From positions 1-64,000 of the forward strand of contig CALFAK010000066.1 of the NCBI GenBank assembly GCA_937948985.1: 64,000 nucleotides of DNA, given 5' to 3'. This DNA is from an uncultured Neomegalonema sp. GTDB taxonomy: Bacteria > Pseudomonadota > Alphaproteobacteria > Rhodobacterales > Rhodobacteraceae. This document shows, one piece after another, positions 1 to 8,191 of this stretch. The position numbers and the translations under genes are program-made. Below the pieces are notes generated by a model that did not search any database, was not told the DNA's origin, and saw only the letters and a list, made by a program, of their open reading frames with translations. Numbering within the stretch: position 1 is the stretch's first letter; the number at the start of each line of letters is the position of its first letter.

Positions 1-367
1 TTCGCGGCTCAAAGATCTCCACATCATCGAAAAAACGGATACGCGGGTCCCCGCGCTTCCCGCGCCGCGCCTCAAAAGACTTACGCGCATCGAACAGCGC
101 GAACGCGGGCACAGTGGCCCCCGCCCCACGCGGCACAGCGATCCCGCAAACACCGCGCGGCACAGCACCGCCCGCCTCAATCTTCCAGACCGCCTTCGCC
201 ACCACGATCAACCGCCGCAGCGCCGCTTCCAGAGGCCGCAAAATCCGCCACCCCGCCACCCGCCGATGCCTAGGCATGGCTTCGCGGCCGCCCACAATCG
301 TGAGCAGCATAGCCAACAGCCGAAGCAGCGCATCGCGGTTGCGGTCTATGGCGAGTGTCCAGTCCAA
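1..367 (-). CDS. Hypothetical protein, 3' end cut by the window edge
   Basis: An open frame runs leftward off the window, giving about 122 residues with no stop. I place the start at TTG 365-367 because an AAGGAAG ribosome-binding sequence lies just upstream on the minus strand and an in-frame stop precedes it. The product begins MDWTLAIDRNRDALLRLLA, then has a hydrophobic stretch and a basic, proline- and arginine-rich middle, and ends in view with a short acidic/aromatic segment (RIRFFDDVEIFEP). Alphaproteobacterial hypothetical proteins with this kind of opening exist, but I know no function. The plus-strand frame over the same bases looks like a shadow, being rich in Ser/Arg/Pro without domain character. 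Confidence 0.5.
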   Translation of the reverse strand, partial: MDWTLAIDRNRDALLRLLAMLLTIVGGREAMPRHRRVAGWRILRPLEAALRRLIVVAKAVWKIEAGGAVPRGVCGIAVPRGAGATVPAFALFDARKSFEARRGKRGDPRIRFFDDVEIFEPR

Positions 368-551
368 ATTCTTCCTTACATCTCCAAATCAAAGCGCCGA
401 CAAATAGAACATAACACAAACATATAATCAAGAGCGCGCGATACATCCATCACAGACCACCGCCACAACAGTGCCAAACCAACACCGCCTTAGTTCAGAA
501 ACTTTTCCCCGCTAAAAACGGCGTACAAAAGTCCAAACCGCAGGTAGCCCC

Positions 552-1121
552 ATGACCCGTTTCGCCGTCCTCACCCTCGCCGCCTTTCTCGCACCCCCTG
601 CGCAAGCGCAATCCCTTGCCCCCGCCACGGGCGATGTCGCGTGCCACGGCTATCGTGCGGACAGCCACAGCTGCAGCGCAATCCTCGCCCTGCAAACGTC
701 CTCTGACGGGTCCGCAAACGGCTATCAGGAAATGCGCATCGCCGCCCCGGACCAATCCGTCTTCACCCTGACGATGTCCGCGAAAATCGCACTCGACGGC
801 AATCGCCTGTGCCTGAGCCAAAGCGGCGCAAATGCCAAAGTGACCCCGCCGACGCACCAATTCGCTGAAATGGGCAAAGCGATGGGCATCGCCGCGATTA
901 CCGAGCTTGCCGCCCGCGACGCCTGTATCGAAATGCGCCCCTGCGGCAACGCCACCGCCGCCGTGATGGTGATGGGCGGCGCGGTTCAGCCGGAGGCCAG
1001 CCTGCTCACCCGCCTCTTCCGCGCCGACAACCCCGCCACCCGAAAACTGCGCCTGCGCACGCTGCAAATCCACGAGATCGAAACAATGAACACCCTCGCC
1101 CCCGCCGAATGCGTCGGCTGA
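552..1121 (+). CDS. Secreted hypothetical protein
   Basis: A 189-residue protein with a clear Sec signal peptide (hydrophobic core at about residues 4-17, cleavage after AQA near 20). The mature part has six cysteines (CHGYRADSHSC, LCLSQ, ACIEMRPC and AECVG near the C-terminus), suggesting a disulfide-bonded periplasmic protein. No catalytic motif is visible and I do not recognise the family. It ends 50 bp before the convergently transcribed marC-type gene. A long minus-strand frame (495-1151) covers it, but that frame lacks a signal peptide and has shadow-like composition. The ribosome-binding site is weak, so the start rests mainly on the signal peptide. Confidence 0.65.
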   Translation: MTRFAVLTLAAFLAPPAQAQSLAPATGDVACHGYRADSHSCSAILALQTSSDGSANGYQEMRIAAPDQSVFTLTMSAKIALDGNRLCLSQSGANAKVTPPTHQFAEMGKAMGIAAITELAARDACIEMRPCGNATAAVMVMGGAVQPEASLLTRLFRADNPATRKLRLRTLQIHEIETMNTLAPAECVG

Positions 1122-1171
1122 ATCGCTGTCATATTGAGGCCTGATCCGCACGTGGTGTTAAGGCGGAGATC

Positions 1172-1798
1172 TTAACCACCCTGCGTCATCTTCCAGAACT
1201 CCAGCAATCCATCCAGCACGAACTGCACCGCCAGCGCACCCAGCAACGTGCCGAACAGACGGGTGAGGACGGTAATGCCTGTCGGCCCGAGTACGCGTTC
1301 GATGATGGTTGTGGTCAGGAAGGCGACAAAGACGATCACGAGCACCGCGACCATCGCCAGAAACACCATAACCTGCCCGCCCGTGTCGCCGGGATGCTCG
1401 GATACCAGCAGGATCATCGCCGCCATTGCGCCCGGTCCTGCGATCAACGGGGTGGCGAGAGGGAAGACGGACGGGTCCGCGAAATCTTCTTCTTCAGTCC
1501 GTTTCTCTCGCCGTTCCGTGCGCTTCTCGAACAGCATATCCACCGCCAAAAGGAACAGCATCAAACCGCCCGCGATACGAAAAGCGGGCAGAGAGATGCC
1601 GACGGCGGACAGCAGCGCGTCACCCACAAGACCGAAAACCGCCAGTATCAGCGCGGCCACGCCAACCGCGCGCAGGCTGATGATAAGGCGCTGACGATAG
1701 GGCATCCCCGGTGTCAGTGCCGCGAACATCGGCGTCAGGCCAATCGGATCGATCATCACAAACAGGGTCGCGAAAGCGGCTATGAAATCGGCGGACAC
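1172..1798 (-). CDS. MarC family integral membrane protein
   Basis: 208 residues, almost entirely hydrophobic, with about six predicted membrane helices arranged as two groups of three around a charged loop (FEKRTERREKRTEEED, residues 92-107). The N-terminal TLFVMIDPIGLTPMF and the central PLATPLIAGPGAM are the two signature stretches of the MarC/UPF0056 family. Members sit in the inner membrane; their substrate is unknown, and the old link to multiple antibiotic resistance was not upheld. The start is GTG at 1796-1798, preceded by AAGGAT on the minus strand. It lies downstream of the M20 hydrolase gene on the same strand with a 70 bp gap, so co-transcription is possible. Confidence 0.85.
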   Translation of the reverse strand: MSADFIAAFATLFVMIDPIGLTPMFAALTPGMPYRQRLIISLRAVGVAALILAVFGLVGDALLSAVGISLPAFRIAGGLMLFLLAVDMLFEKRTERREKRTEEEDFADPSVFPLATPLIAGPGAMAAMILLVSEHPGDTGGQVMVFLAMVAVLVIVFVAFLTTTIIERVLGPTGITVLTRLFGTLLGALAVQFVLDGLLEFWKMTQGG

Positions 1799-1868
1799 GG
1801 GGGCAATCCTTTCGGTCTGAGATGCCCCGCGCTATCGCTTGCCCGTCGTCAGATCAAGCGTCGTGATT

Positions 1869-3047
1869 TCATTCCAGCGGCAGCGCCTTCTCTGTAAGGC
1901 GGGTCCAGAAACTCGCACCCCATGCGGTCGCCTCATCGTTGAAGTCGTAGCGGGGATGGTGCAAACCCGCTGAATCGCCGTTACCGATCAGCATGAAGCA
2001 ACTTGGCTTGATCTGCGCAAAAAACGCAAAGTCCTCACCGCCCATTGTCGGGTCGACGCCATCGACAACCATGTCCGGCCCGGCCACCTCGCGGGCGACT
2101 TCGAGGCAGAAATCGGTTTGAGCGGCGTCGTTGATCGTAGCAGGGTACATGTTGTCCGGGCGCTTGAACTCTGCCTTGATCTCGTGCGCGGAGGCGATAT
2201 TGGTGACGATGCGCTCGATTTGCTCATAGGTGCGCTCGTGCAATTCGGCATCAAAGCTGCGCACAGTGCCGCCAAGAAAAGCGGTTTCAGGAATGACGTT
2301 GAACGGGTCGCCGGATTTGAAGGTGGTGACGGAAACGACGACCGATTCCAGCGGGTCAACGCGCCGCGCGACAATGCTTTGCAGGGACTGAACGATGGCC
2401 GCGCCGCAAACAATCGGGTCAATACAGGTGTCCGGCTTTGCCGCGTGACCGCCGAGGCCTGTCAGAGTGATCTGGAACTCATCGGATGCCGCCAGCAGCG
2501 GGCCGCGCCGTGTCAGAAATTGCCCCATCGGCTTGCCCGGCCAATTGTGCATCCCATAAACCGAGCGACAGGGAAAGCGCTCAAAAAGGCCGTCTTCAAT
2601 CATCGCTTTGGCCCCCGCGCCGCCCTCCTCTGCGGGCTGGAAGCAGAAATAGACCGTGCCATCGAACGCGCGTGTCTCCGCCATATGCTGCGCGGCCCCC
2701 AGCAGCATGGTCGTGTGCCCGTCGTGCCCGCACGCGTGCATCTTGCCATCGGTCAGCGAGCGGTGAGGCACATCGTTCATCTCGTGGATCGGCAGCGCGT
2801 CCATATCCGCGCGAAGCATGATCGCATTCGCTTCGTCGCCCGGCCCGTTACGCCCGTGCAGCACGCCGATAACGCCGGTCTGACCGATTCCTGTTTCCAC
2901 CGCGTCAAAGCCCATCGCCCGCAAGCGTTCGGCGACCACTTTGGCGGTGCGGTGTTCCTCGTAGTTCAGTTCGGGATGCTGATGGAAATCATGCCGCCAT
3001 GCGCGCAGCTCCGGTGCGGCGTCGGCGATGGAATTGACGAGGGGCAT
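1869..3047 (-). CDS. M20 family metallo-amidohydrolase (hippurate hydrolase / N-acyl amino acid hydrolase type)
   Basis: A 392-residue cytosolic enzyme of the M20D amidohydrolase family, which cleaves N-acyl amino acids or similar amides using a dinuclear metal site. Visible metal-site motifs are D81-x-D83, HACGHDGHT at 104-112, the general-base pair E140-E141 (QPAEEGG), and the C-terminal GGEDFAFF stretch. HHPRYDFND near the C-terminus supplies a further conserved histidine. Length is normal for the family. Start ATG at 3045-3047 follows a GGAG site. The exact substrate (hippurate, N-acetylated amino acid, IAA conjugate) cannot be told from sequence by eye. Confidence 0.88.
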   Translation of the reverse strand: MPLVNSIADAAPELRAWRHDFHQHPELNYEEHRTAKVVAERLRAMGFDAVETGIGQTGVIGVLHGRNGPGDEANAIMLRADMDALPIHEMNDVPHRSLTDGKMHACGHDGHTTMLLGAAQHMAETRAFDGTVYFCFQPAEEGGAGAKAMIEDGLFERFPCRSVYGMHNWPGKPMGQFLTRRGPLLAASDEFQITLTGLGGHAAKPDTCIDPIVCGAAIVQSLQSIVARRVDPLESVVVSVTTFKSGDPFNVIPETAFLGGTVRSFDAELHERTYEQIERIVTNIASAHEIKAEFKRPDNMYPATINDAAQTDFCLEVAREVAGPDMVVDGVDPTMGGEDFAFFAQIKPSCFMLIGNGDSAGLHHPRYDFNDEATAWGASFWTRLTEKALPLE

Positions 3048-3095
3048 GGGTTGATCTCCGGTTATTCCTGCCCCGTCAGACGGCGGCGATTCCGC

Positions 3096-3863
3096 TTAGA
3101 AGTCAAGCGCCAAACCGTCCCGCAGGATCGCTTGCGCGGCGGGGCTGTAGCTGATCTCATCCCGCTCATGCCGCTCACCGTCATGCAGGATCAACGGCGC
3201 GCACAAACTCAGCGGTGCGCGCGAGCCTTTGCGCGCGCGGACAATGATGCGGCTGGCGGCGTGCCCCGCGCGTGAGGCGAGAGGTTTAATCCGGATGTCG
3301 CCCGTGCGCGGTTGTAACGGGGACAGCAATTCCGGCAGACGCTCAACGCGGTGGATGATGGTCAGCCACCCGCCTTCGCGCAGCCGCCGCAAGCCACAAT
3401 CGATCCAATCCGCCAGCGATGTGTCTGTGCGAAACGCGCCGTCTTTGCCGTCATCCTCCGTCGCGGTCGAGGCGTTGGCGTCGAAATAGGGCGGGTTGGC
3501 GATAACGTGATCGAAGGTCAGGGCGCGCAGGTCTTTGGGCGGGCGTTCAACACCACCCTCATAAACAGTCAGCGCAAAACCCAGTTTGCCCGCATTCGCC
3601 CGCGCCAATGCCGCATAGCCGGGTTGAAATTCCAACCCGCACAAGCGCAAACCGGCGACCCGTTGTGCGAGACAAAAGGACGCGACCCCTGCCCCGCAAC
3701 CAAGCTCCAACACGCTTTGCCCCGCCCGTGCCGCACATGCCGCCGCCAGTAAAACGGTGTCAGAGCCGGACCTGTAACCGACGCGCGGTTGACTGATCCG
3801 CAGCTTACCACCGAGAAAGTCATGCGCATCAAGCTCTTGATCGCTAAACTCTTTTTCGCGCAT
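3096..3863 (-). CDS. TrmN6-like tRNA (adenine-N6) methyltransferase family protein
   Basis: A 255-residue class I SAM-dependent methyltransferase. The SAM-binding motif LELGCGAGVASFC is at residues 52-64 and the amino-methylating N-P-P-Y motif at 123-126, which indicates methylation of an exocyclic amino group of a nucleobase. The N-terminal DDFLGG-like opening and LRISQPRVGYRSGSDTVLLAA stretch match the TrmN6 (tRNA1Val A37) group. The start codon shares one base with the stop of the upstream DUF2007 gene (TGATG), indicating translational coupling. The substrate assignment is family-level inference. Confidence 0.8.
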   Translation of the reverse strand: MREKEFSDQELDAHDFLGGKLRISQPRVGYRSGSDTVLLAAACAARAGQSVLELGCGAGVASFCLAQRVAGLRLCGLEFQPGYAALARANAGKLGFALTVYEGGVERPPKDLRALTFDHVIANPPYFDANASTATEDDGKDGAFRTDTSLADWIDCGLRRLREGGWLTIIHRVERLPELLSPLQPRTGDIRIKPLASRAGHAASRIIVRARKGSRAPLSLCAPLILHDGERHERDEISYSPAAQAILRDGLALDF

Positions 3864-4084
3864 CAGGCATCTTCGCTGATGTCGATATCGACGAGGCGCA
3901 TAATTTCCCGCGCCTCTCTCAAATCTTCCTCATGGACCATCAGTCTACGGGGGAATGCGCCGATTCCGCCCTCCATCACGCTCATGTGGACGTCGAAAAC
4001 GAAGGCCTCTATACCTTCAGCCTTGAGATATGCCGTGGCAGCGTTGATTGTGATCGGATCGGTCGTTTTCAACAATACTTGCAT
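3863..4084 (-). CDS. DUF2007 domain protein
   Basis: A 73-residue protein matching the small DUF2007 (putative signal-transducing) family: an N-terminal MQVLLKTTDPITINAATAYLKAEGI strand-helix unit followed by a beta strand and a C-terminal helix (EEDLREAREIMRLVD). It is the first gene of a two-gene unit with the downstream methyltransferase, sharing one base with it. Its molecular role is not established. It is divergent from the polyprenyl synthase gene, with 90 bp between the two start codons, which must hold both promoters. Confidence 0.8.
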   Translation of the reverse strand: MQVLLKTTDPITINAATAYLKAEGIEAFVFDVHMSVMEGGIGAFPRRLMVHEEDLREAREIMRLVDIDISEDA

Positions 4085-4174
4085 GGTGTGTTACCTGATA
4101 TGCGAAGGTCGTGTGCAGCATCTATGCTGCGGGCGGTCTTGTCAAAGCGCGCTAACCGAGGACGAACCGAATTG

Positions 4175-5200
4175 ATGACAGGTGCAGTGCAGTCAAAGGC
4201 CCGTGTCAGCGAAGTGGCGCGTGTTCCTGTCGAGCGGATCACTGATGCGTTATCGGCGGAAATGGCGCAGGTCGATGCGATTCTGACCACGCAATTGAAC
4301 AGCTCGACCGATCTGATTCCGCAAGTCGCCTCGCATTTGATTCGCGCCGGGGGCAAGCGGGTGCGGCCTTTGCTGACGCTGGCGAGCGCGCAATTATGCG
4401 GGTATCAGGGCGACCATCACATCCGGTTGGCGGCGGCGGTGGAGTTTATCCATAGCGCCACACTGCTGCATGATGATGTGGTTGATGGCAGTGCGACACG
4501 GCGGGGGCGGCCTGCCGCGAACCGCTTGTATGGCAACAAGCCGAGCATTCTTGTGGGCGATTTCCTGTTCAGCCGCGCGTTTCAATTGATGGTCGAAACG
4601 GGATCGGTTGAGGTGCTGCGCATCCTCTCGACGGCATCGGCGGTAATTGCCGAGGGCGAGGTCATGCAGCTGTCCACCGCGAACAATCTCGCCACGACCG
4701 ATGAGGATCATCTGGCGGTGATCCGAGCCAAAACCGCCGCGCTGTTCGCTGCGGCGACCGAGGTTGGCGGGGCCATTGCCAATGCGCCCCCCGAACAGGT
4801 CGAGGCTTTGCGCGTCTATGGCGATTGTCTGGGCATCGCGTTCCAGCTGGCCGATGACGCGCTTGATTACGCGGGCAGTGAAGGGGCGACGGGCAAGGAT
4901 TCAGGCGATGACTTCCGCGAGGGCAAAGTGACCGCGCCGATCCTGAACGCTTATGCATCGGCGGAGACCGATGATGAACGGACATTCTGGAAGCGGGTGA
5001 TTGAGAAAACCGACCAAAAAGACGGTGATTTTGAGCACGCGCTGGGCCTGATAAAACGGCATCGGGCGGTTGAGCGGACATTGGCCGACGCGCGCCGCTA
5101 TGGCGATCAGGCACGCACCGCGATTGATGTCTTCCCGCAAAGCGCCCTGCGCGATGACCTTCGCGAACTGATCAGCTATGTGGTTGATCGTGACAGATAA
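4175..5200 (+). CDS. ispB: Polyprenyl diphosphate synthase (octaprenyl/decaprenyl, ubiquinone side chain)
   Basis: A trans-prenyltransferase that elongates farnesyl diphosphate with isopentenyl diphosphate to make the quinone side chain. The first aspartate-rich motif is LLHDDVVD (D100, D101, D104) and the second is LADDALDY (D226, D227, D230); GGKRVRP at 59-65 binds the IPP diphosphate. I start at ATG 4175 (341 residues) although the frame is open further upstream, because family members begin about 15-20 residues before this core and a GAGGA site precedes it. Product chain length cannot be read directly; decaprenyl is likely in this group since UQ-10 is the usual quinone. Confidence 0.9.
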   Translation: MTGAVQSKARVSEVARVPVERITDALSAEMAQVDAILTTQLNSSTDLIPQVASHLIRAGGKRVRPLLTLASAQLCGYQGDHHIRLAAAVEFIHSATLLHDDVVDGSATRRGRPAANRLYGNKPSILVGDFLFSRAFQLMVETGSVEVLRILSTASAVIAEGEVMQLSTANNLATTDEDHLAVIRAKTAALFAAATEVGGAIANAPPEQVEALRVYGDCLGIAFQLADDALDYAGSEGATGKDSGDDFREGKVTAPILNAYASAETDDERTFWKRVIEKTDQKDGDFEHALGLIKRHRAVERTLADARRYGDQARTAIDVFPQSALRDDLRELISYVVDRDR

Positions 5201-5294
5201 CCACGTCTTCACTAAAATTTGAAACATACATAACGAAAACGGGAATAATCGTTTGTCTGTGTGGGCATACGATATCTTATTGTGGCCTAGAATA

Positions 5295-5316
5295 TGATCA
5301 TAGAAGTCGTGATCAT
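5295..5316. promoter_or_regulatory. Two TGATCAT repeats upstream of the TPR gene
   Basis: TGATCAT occurs at 5295-5301 and again at 5310-5316, each containing the palindrome TGATCA, with starts 15 bp apart. The second ends 14 bp before the start codon of the downstream gene. This could be an operator, but the match is short and the region is AT-rich, so chance is possible. Confidence 0.25.
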
Positions 5317-5330
5317 AATTGGAGACGAAT

Positions 5331-6686
5331 ATGGCCCGGACCGATGCCTTTGGCTACGACCTCACTGTAACATCTCATGACGCGGTTTCGGCCTGGGATA
5401 AAACCGTTCAAGCATTCTTGGCGCACGCCGCATCGACACCAACGCATTTGGGGGCCGCTTTAGAAGCGGAGCCGGATTTTGCGCTGGCGCATGTGGCGAA
5501 GGGCTTCTTTATGCTGCTGCTTGGCCGCAGCGAGCTGATTGAAACGGGGCAGGATGCTTTTGAAACCGCTACGCGGATCGTTTCGCAGTCATCAACGGGG
5601 CGCGAACGGGCATATGTGGATGCGCTCGGACAATACCTGACGGGCGATCTGCGCGGTGCCGCGGATGCGATGGATCGGGTGCTGGTGCGATACCCGCGTG
5701 ACGCGCTGGCGCTGAAATTGGTTCAGGCGATGCGCTTCGTCATGGGTGACGGGGCCGGAATGCGCCGCTCCATTGAAGCTGTGCTGAGCAACTATGATGC
5801 TGACCATTCCGCCACGCCTTATGTGAACGGCTGCTATGCGTTCGCGCTGGAAGAGACAGGCGATTACCGTGCCGCCGAAGCACGGGGCCGTGATGCTGTG
5901 CTGCGTGCGCGGGACGATGCCTGGGGCGTTCATGCGGTGGCGCATGTTTTCGATATGACGAACCGTTCGCAAGAGGGCGTGACGTGGCTGGTGAATCAGC
6001 CGGAGACATGGGCGCATTGCAACAATTTCCGCTATCACGTCTGGTGGCATCTCGCGCTGTTTCATCTGGATCGCGGCGAACATGCCGAAGTCCTCCGCCT
6101 CTATGATGCTGAAATTCGTGCGGACCATACCGATGATTACCGCGATATTTCGAACGGGGCATCGCTGCTGACGCGGCTTGAGCTTGAGGGCGTGGATATC
6201 GGCAACCGCTGGGAAGAATTGGCGGCGATTTGTGAGAACCGGACCGAGGACGGTTGTGTGGTCTTCGCGGATCTGCACTACGTGTTGGCATTGGCGAGCG
6301 GCGATAAAGAGCAAAGCGCGCAACGCATGTTGAAAACCTTGCAACGCAATGCGCAAGCCCCGACCACAACGATGGGCCAAGTGTCCGCCGAAGCCGGGGT
6401 TCCTGCCGCCGAGGGACTGATCCAATTCGCCAATGGTGATTATGCGAATGCGTTGTCATCACTGAAAGCCGCCCGCCCCGCAATCCAGACGGTTGGGGGC
6501 AGCCATGCCCAGCGCGATGTGTTTGAGCGCCTGACGATTGATGCGGCCCTGCGCGCGGGGATGATGGGCGAGGCACGCAGCCTGATCCATGACCGCACAC
6601 GCCGGCGCGGTGCTGTGGACGGCTACGCCGAACGCCGCCTTGCGCGGATCGGAACGTTGGAAGCCAATGTGGCGGCGGCTCTTTGA
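5331..6686 (+). CDS. Large tetratricopeptide-repeat protein (TTC38-like)
   Basis: 451 residues beginning MARTDAFGYDLTVTSHDA. The frame also allows a TTG four codons earlier, but ATG 5331 sits 5 nt after a GGAGA site and is preferred. The protein is all-helical with repeated A/E/G/Y spaced as in TPR units, e.g. KGFFMLLLGRSELIETGQDAF and CYAFALEETGDYRAAEARG. No signal peptide or membrane segment is seen, so it should be cytosolic. It resembles the TTC38 / TPR_38 family found from bacteria to animals, whose role is unknown. The HAVAHVFDMTNR stretch (about 197-208) is a good marker for that family. It appears monocistronic. Confidence 0.75.
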   Translation: MARTDAFGYDLTVTSHDAVSAWDKTVQAFLAHAASTPTHLGAALEAEPDFALAHVAKGFFMLLLGRSELIETGQDAFETATRIVSQSSTGRERAYVDALGQYLTGDLRGAADAMDRVLVRYPRDALALKLVQAMRFVMGDGAGMRRSIEAVLSNYDADHSATPYVNGCYAFALEETGDYRAAEARGRDAVLRARDDAWGVHAVAHVFDMTNRSQEGVTWLVNQPETWAHCNNFRYHVWWHLALFHLDRGEHAEVLRLYDAEIRADHTDDYRDISNGASLLTRLELEGVDIGNRWEELAAICENRTEDGCVVFADLHYVLALASGDKEQSAQRMLKTLQRNAQAPTTTMGQVSAEAGVPAAEGLIQFANGDYANALSSLKAARPAIQTVGGSHAQRDVFERLTIDAALRAGMMGEARSLIHDRTRRRGAVDGYAERRLARIGTLEANVAAAL

Positions 6687-6732
6687 TTTCAGGGTGTTGT
6701 CCACTAACGGGTGCGTTTAGTTTCGTATTGAG

Positions 6733-6814
6733 AGTCATTGCCGGATTGGTTCCGGCAATCCAGAACAGCGTTTCCGTCGGAACTGGCCCCTCGGAACAAG
6801 TCCGGGGGTGACTG
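6733..6814. repeat. Palindromic intergenic element, probably dispersed
   Basis: Between the TPR gene and opgC lies a 9-bp perfect inverted repeat, ATTGCCGGA (6737-6745) and TCCGGCAAT (6751-6759), followed about 40 bp later by a second imperfect palindrome around TCGGAACAAGTCCGGGGG. The wording (CATTGCCGG...CCGGCAATCC, then GTCCGGGGGTGAC) resembles repetitive palindromic elements common in alphaproteobacterial intergenic regions. There is no U-run, so it is not a simple terminator. Copy number elsewhere cannot be judged here. Confidence 0.5.
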
Positions 6815-6863
6815 TGAAAACGGTAATTTTCAAGCCAATCGCGCGCAATACAGGCCACACCAT

Positions 6864-8117
6864 ATGAGCGCTCCTATCGATAATTCCGCCGCAGCGCGGG
6901 AAGCACGGCGCGATCCCCGCTTGGATTTTTTTCGCGGTGTCGGGATGTTCATCATCCTGATCGCCCACACGCCGTGGAATACGTGGAATAACTGGATTCC
7001 GGCGCGGTTCGGGTATTCGGACGCGACCGAGATATTTGTTTTTTGCTCCGGCGCGGCGTCGGCTATCGCGTTCTACAAATCCTTCGAGCAGAAAGGGTGG
7101 TGGATTGGCACGGCGCGGGTCGCCTATCGGATTTGGCAGCTTTACTGGTGCCATATCGCGATATTTTTCACGATCCTCACCGCTTTGATGGTTGTCAACA
7201 ATGTTCTGGTCGATGCCAACCGGAACTATGTCGGGCTTTTGAACCTCGAACGGTTTGTGGCCGATCCGCGCGCGTTTATGCCATCGCTCTTCGCACTGAC
7301 TTACGTGCCGAATTATTTTGACATTCTGGTGATGTATATCGTCGTGCTGGCGCTGATGCCGATTATTGTGGGCTTATACCAGTGGCGCGGTCCGGTTGCG
7401 GCGATGGGCTTTTCTGTGCTGCTGTGGGCGCTGGTAAGCCAGCCTTGGTTGGCGTTTCTCGATGTGCCGATTTTCACCGCGCTCAACCTGCCGGCGGAGC
7501 CTGTCGGGCGTGACCGGACGTGGTTTTTCAATCCGTTTTGCTGGCAGCTGATTTTCTTCACGGGGTTCGCGTTTTCACTGGGCTGGATACCCAAACCACC
7601 TGTGACGTGGTGGTTGATCCTGATTGCGTTGGCGATTGTGCTGGTGTCGATCCCGCTCGACCCGGACGGCGTTCCGGCAAACCGTTTCTTCAAGGCACGT
7701 CCTGAGCTTGCGCCGATCTATGATCAGATACGGGCGTTCAGGTCCGAAGTGGGACCGCTGCAATCAAAGACATTTTTCGGGCTGTTCCGATACATCCACT
7801 TCCTCGCAGTCGCTTATTTGGTTTGGTCGCTGGCAGGGGATAAGGGGCACAGGTTGCCGCGTACCGGCTTGGGCGGGGGCATTGTCACCATCGTCCGGCG
7901 GGTGGGGCAACAATCACTGGCGGTTTTCATCGCCAGCTTGCTGATCGCGCGGCTGTTGGGTGTTGTGCTGGGCGAGATGGACCCGGACGGACGTGGTAAG
8001 GCTGAGCAGGCGGCACTTTGGGTGGTAATCTGCGTCAATCTGGTCGGGTTCGCATCGATTATCGCCGTGGCCTATATCGCGAAATACTTCCGGAACCCGC
8101 CGTGGCAGCGGGCTTGA
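6864..8117 (+). CDS. opgC: OpgC domain membrane protein (periplasmic glucan succinyltransferase family)
   Basis: About 417 residues with roughly ten membrane helices. The opening RDPRLDFFRGVGMFIILIAHTP at about 16-37 is the hallmark of the OpgC family (PF10129 type), which succinylates osmoregulated periplasmic glucans in the inner membrane. The frame is open upstream to 6738, but that stretch is the palindromic element described separately, and ATG 6864 gives a family-like N-terminus; its ribosome-binding site is poor. No opgG/opgH gene is in the window, so the glucan backbone genes must be elsewhere or the protein may modify another polymer. Many Rhodobacterales carry such stand-alone opgC genes. 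Confidence 0.85.
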   Translation: MSAPIDNSAAAREARRDPRLDFFRGVGMFIILIAHTPWNTWNNWIPARFGYSDATEIFVFCSGAASAIAFYKSFEQKGWWIGTARVAYRIWQLYWCHIAIFFTILTALMVVNNVLVDANRNYVGLLNLERFVADPRAFMPSLFALTYVPNYFDILVMYIVVLALMPIIVGLYQWRGPVAAMGFSVLLWALVSQPWLAFLDVPIFTALNLPAEPVGRDRTWFFNPFCWQLIFFTGFAFSLGWIPKPPVTWWLILIALAIVLVSIPLDPDGVPANRFFKARPELAPIYDQIRAFRSEVGPLQSKTFFGLFRYIHFLAVAYLVWSLAGDKGHRLPRTGLGGGIVTIVRRVGQQSLAVFIASLLIARLLGVVLGEMDPDGRGKAEQAALWVVICVNLVGFASIIAVAYIAKYFRNPPWQRA

Positions 8118-8143
8118 AGATTCTCCTGTAACGTGCCGTTGCG

Positions 8144-8163
8144 TTACTGTAGGGTGACAGTAA
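8144..8163. promoter_or_regulatory. Perfect inverted repeat upstream of the SoxYZ-like gene
   Basis: TTACTGT (8144-8150) and ACAGTAA (8157-8163) form a perfect 7-bp inverted repeat with 6 nt between. It ends 28 bp before the start codon of the SoxYZ-like gene, a usual place for an operator or a leader hairpin. The binding protein is unknown. Confidence 0.4.
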
Positions 8164-8191
8164 TACAGCCTCAAGCAATAGGGAAAGAGCA

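Noticed and set aside
114-407. Plus-strand open frame of 97 codons at the left edge
   Set aside because: Ser/Arg/Pro-rich shadow composition; the minus-strand frame has a ribosome-binding site and a more protein-like sequence.
495-1151. Minus-strand open frame of 218 codons over the secreted hypothetical gene
   Set aside because: Gly/His/Arg-rich shadow, whereas the plus strand has a clean signal peptide and balanced composition.
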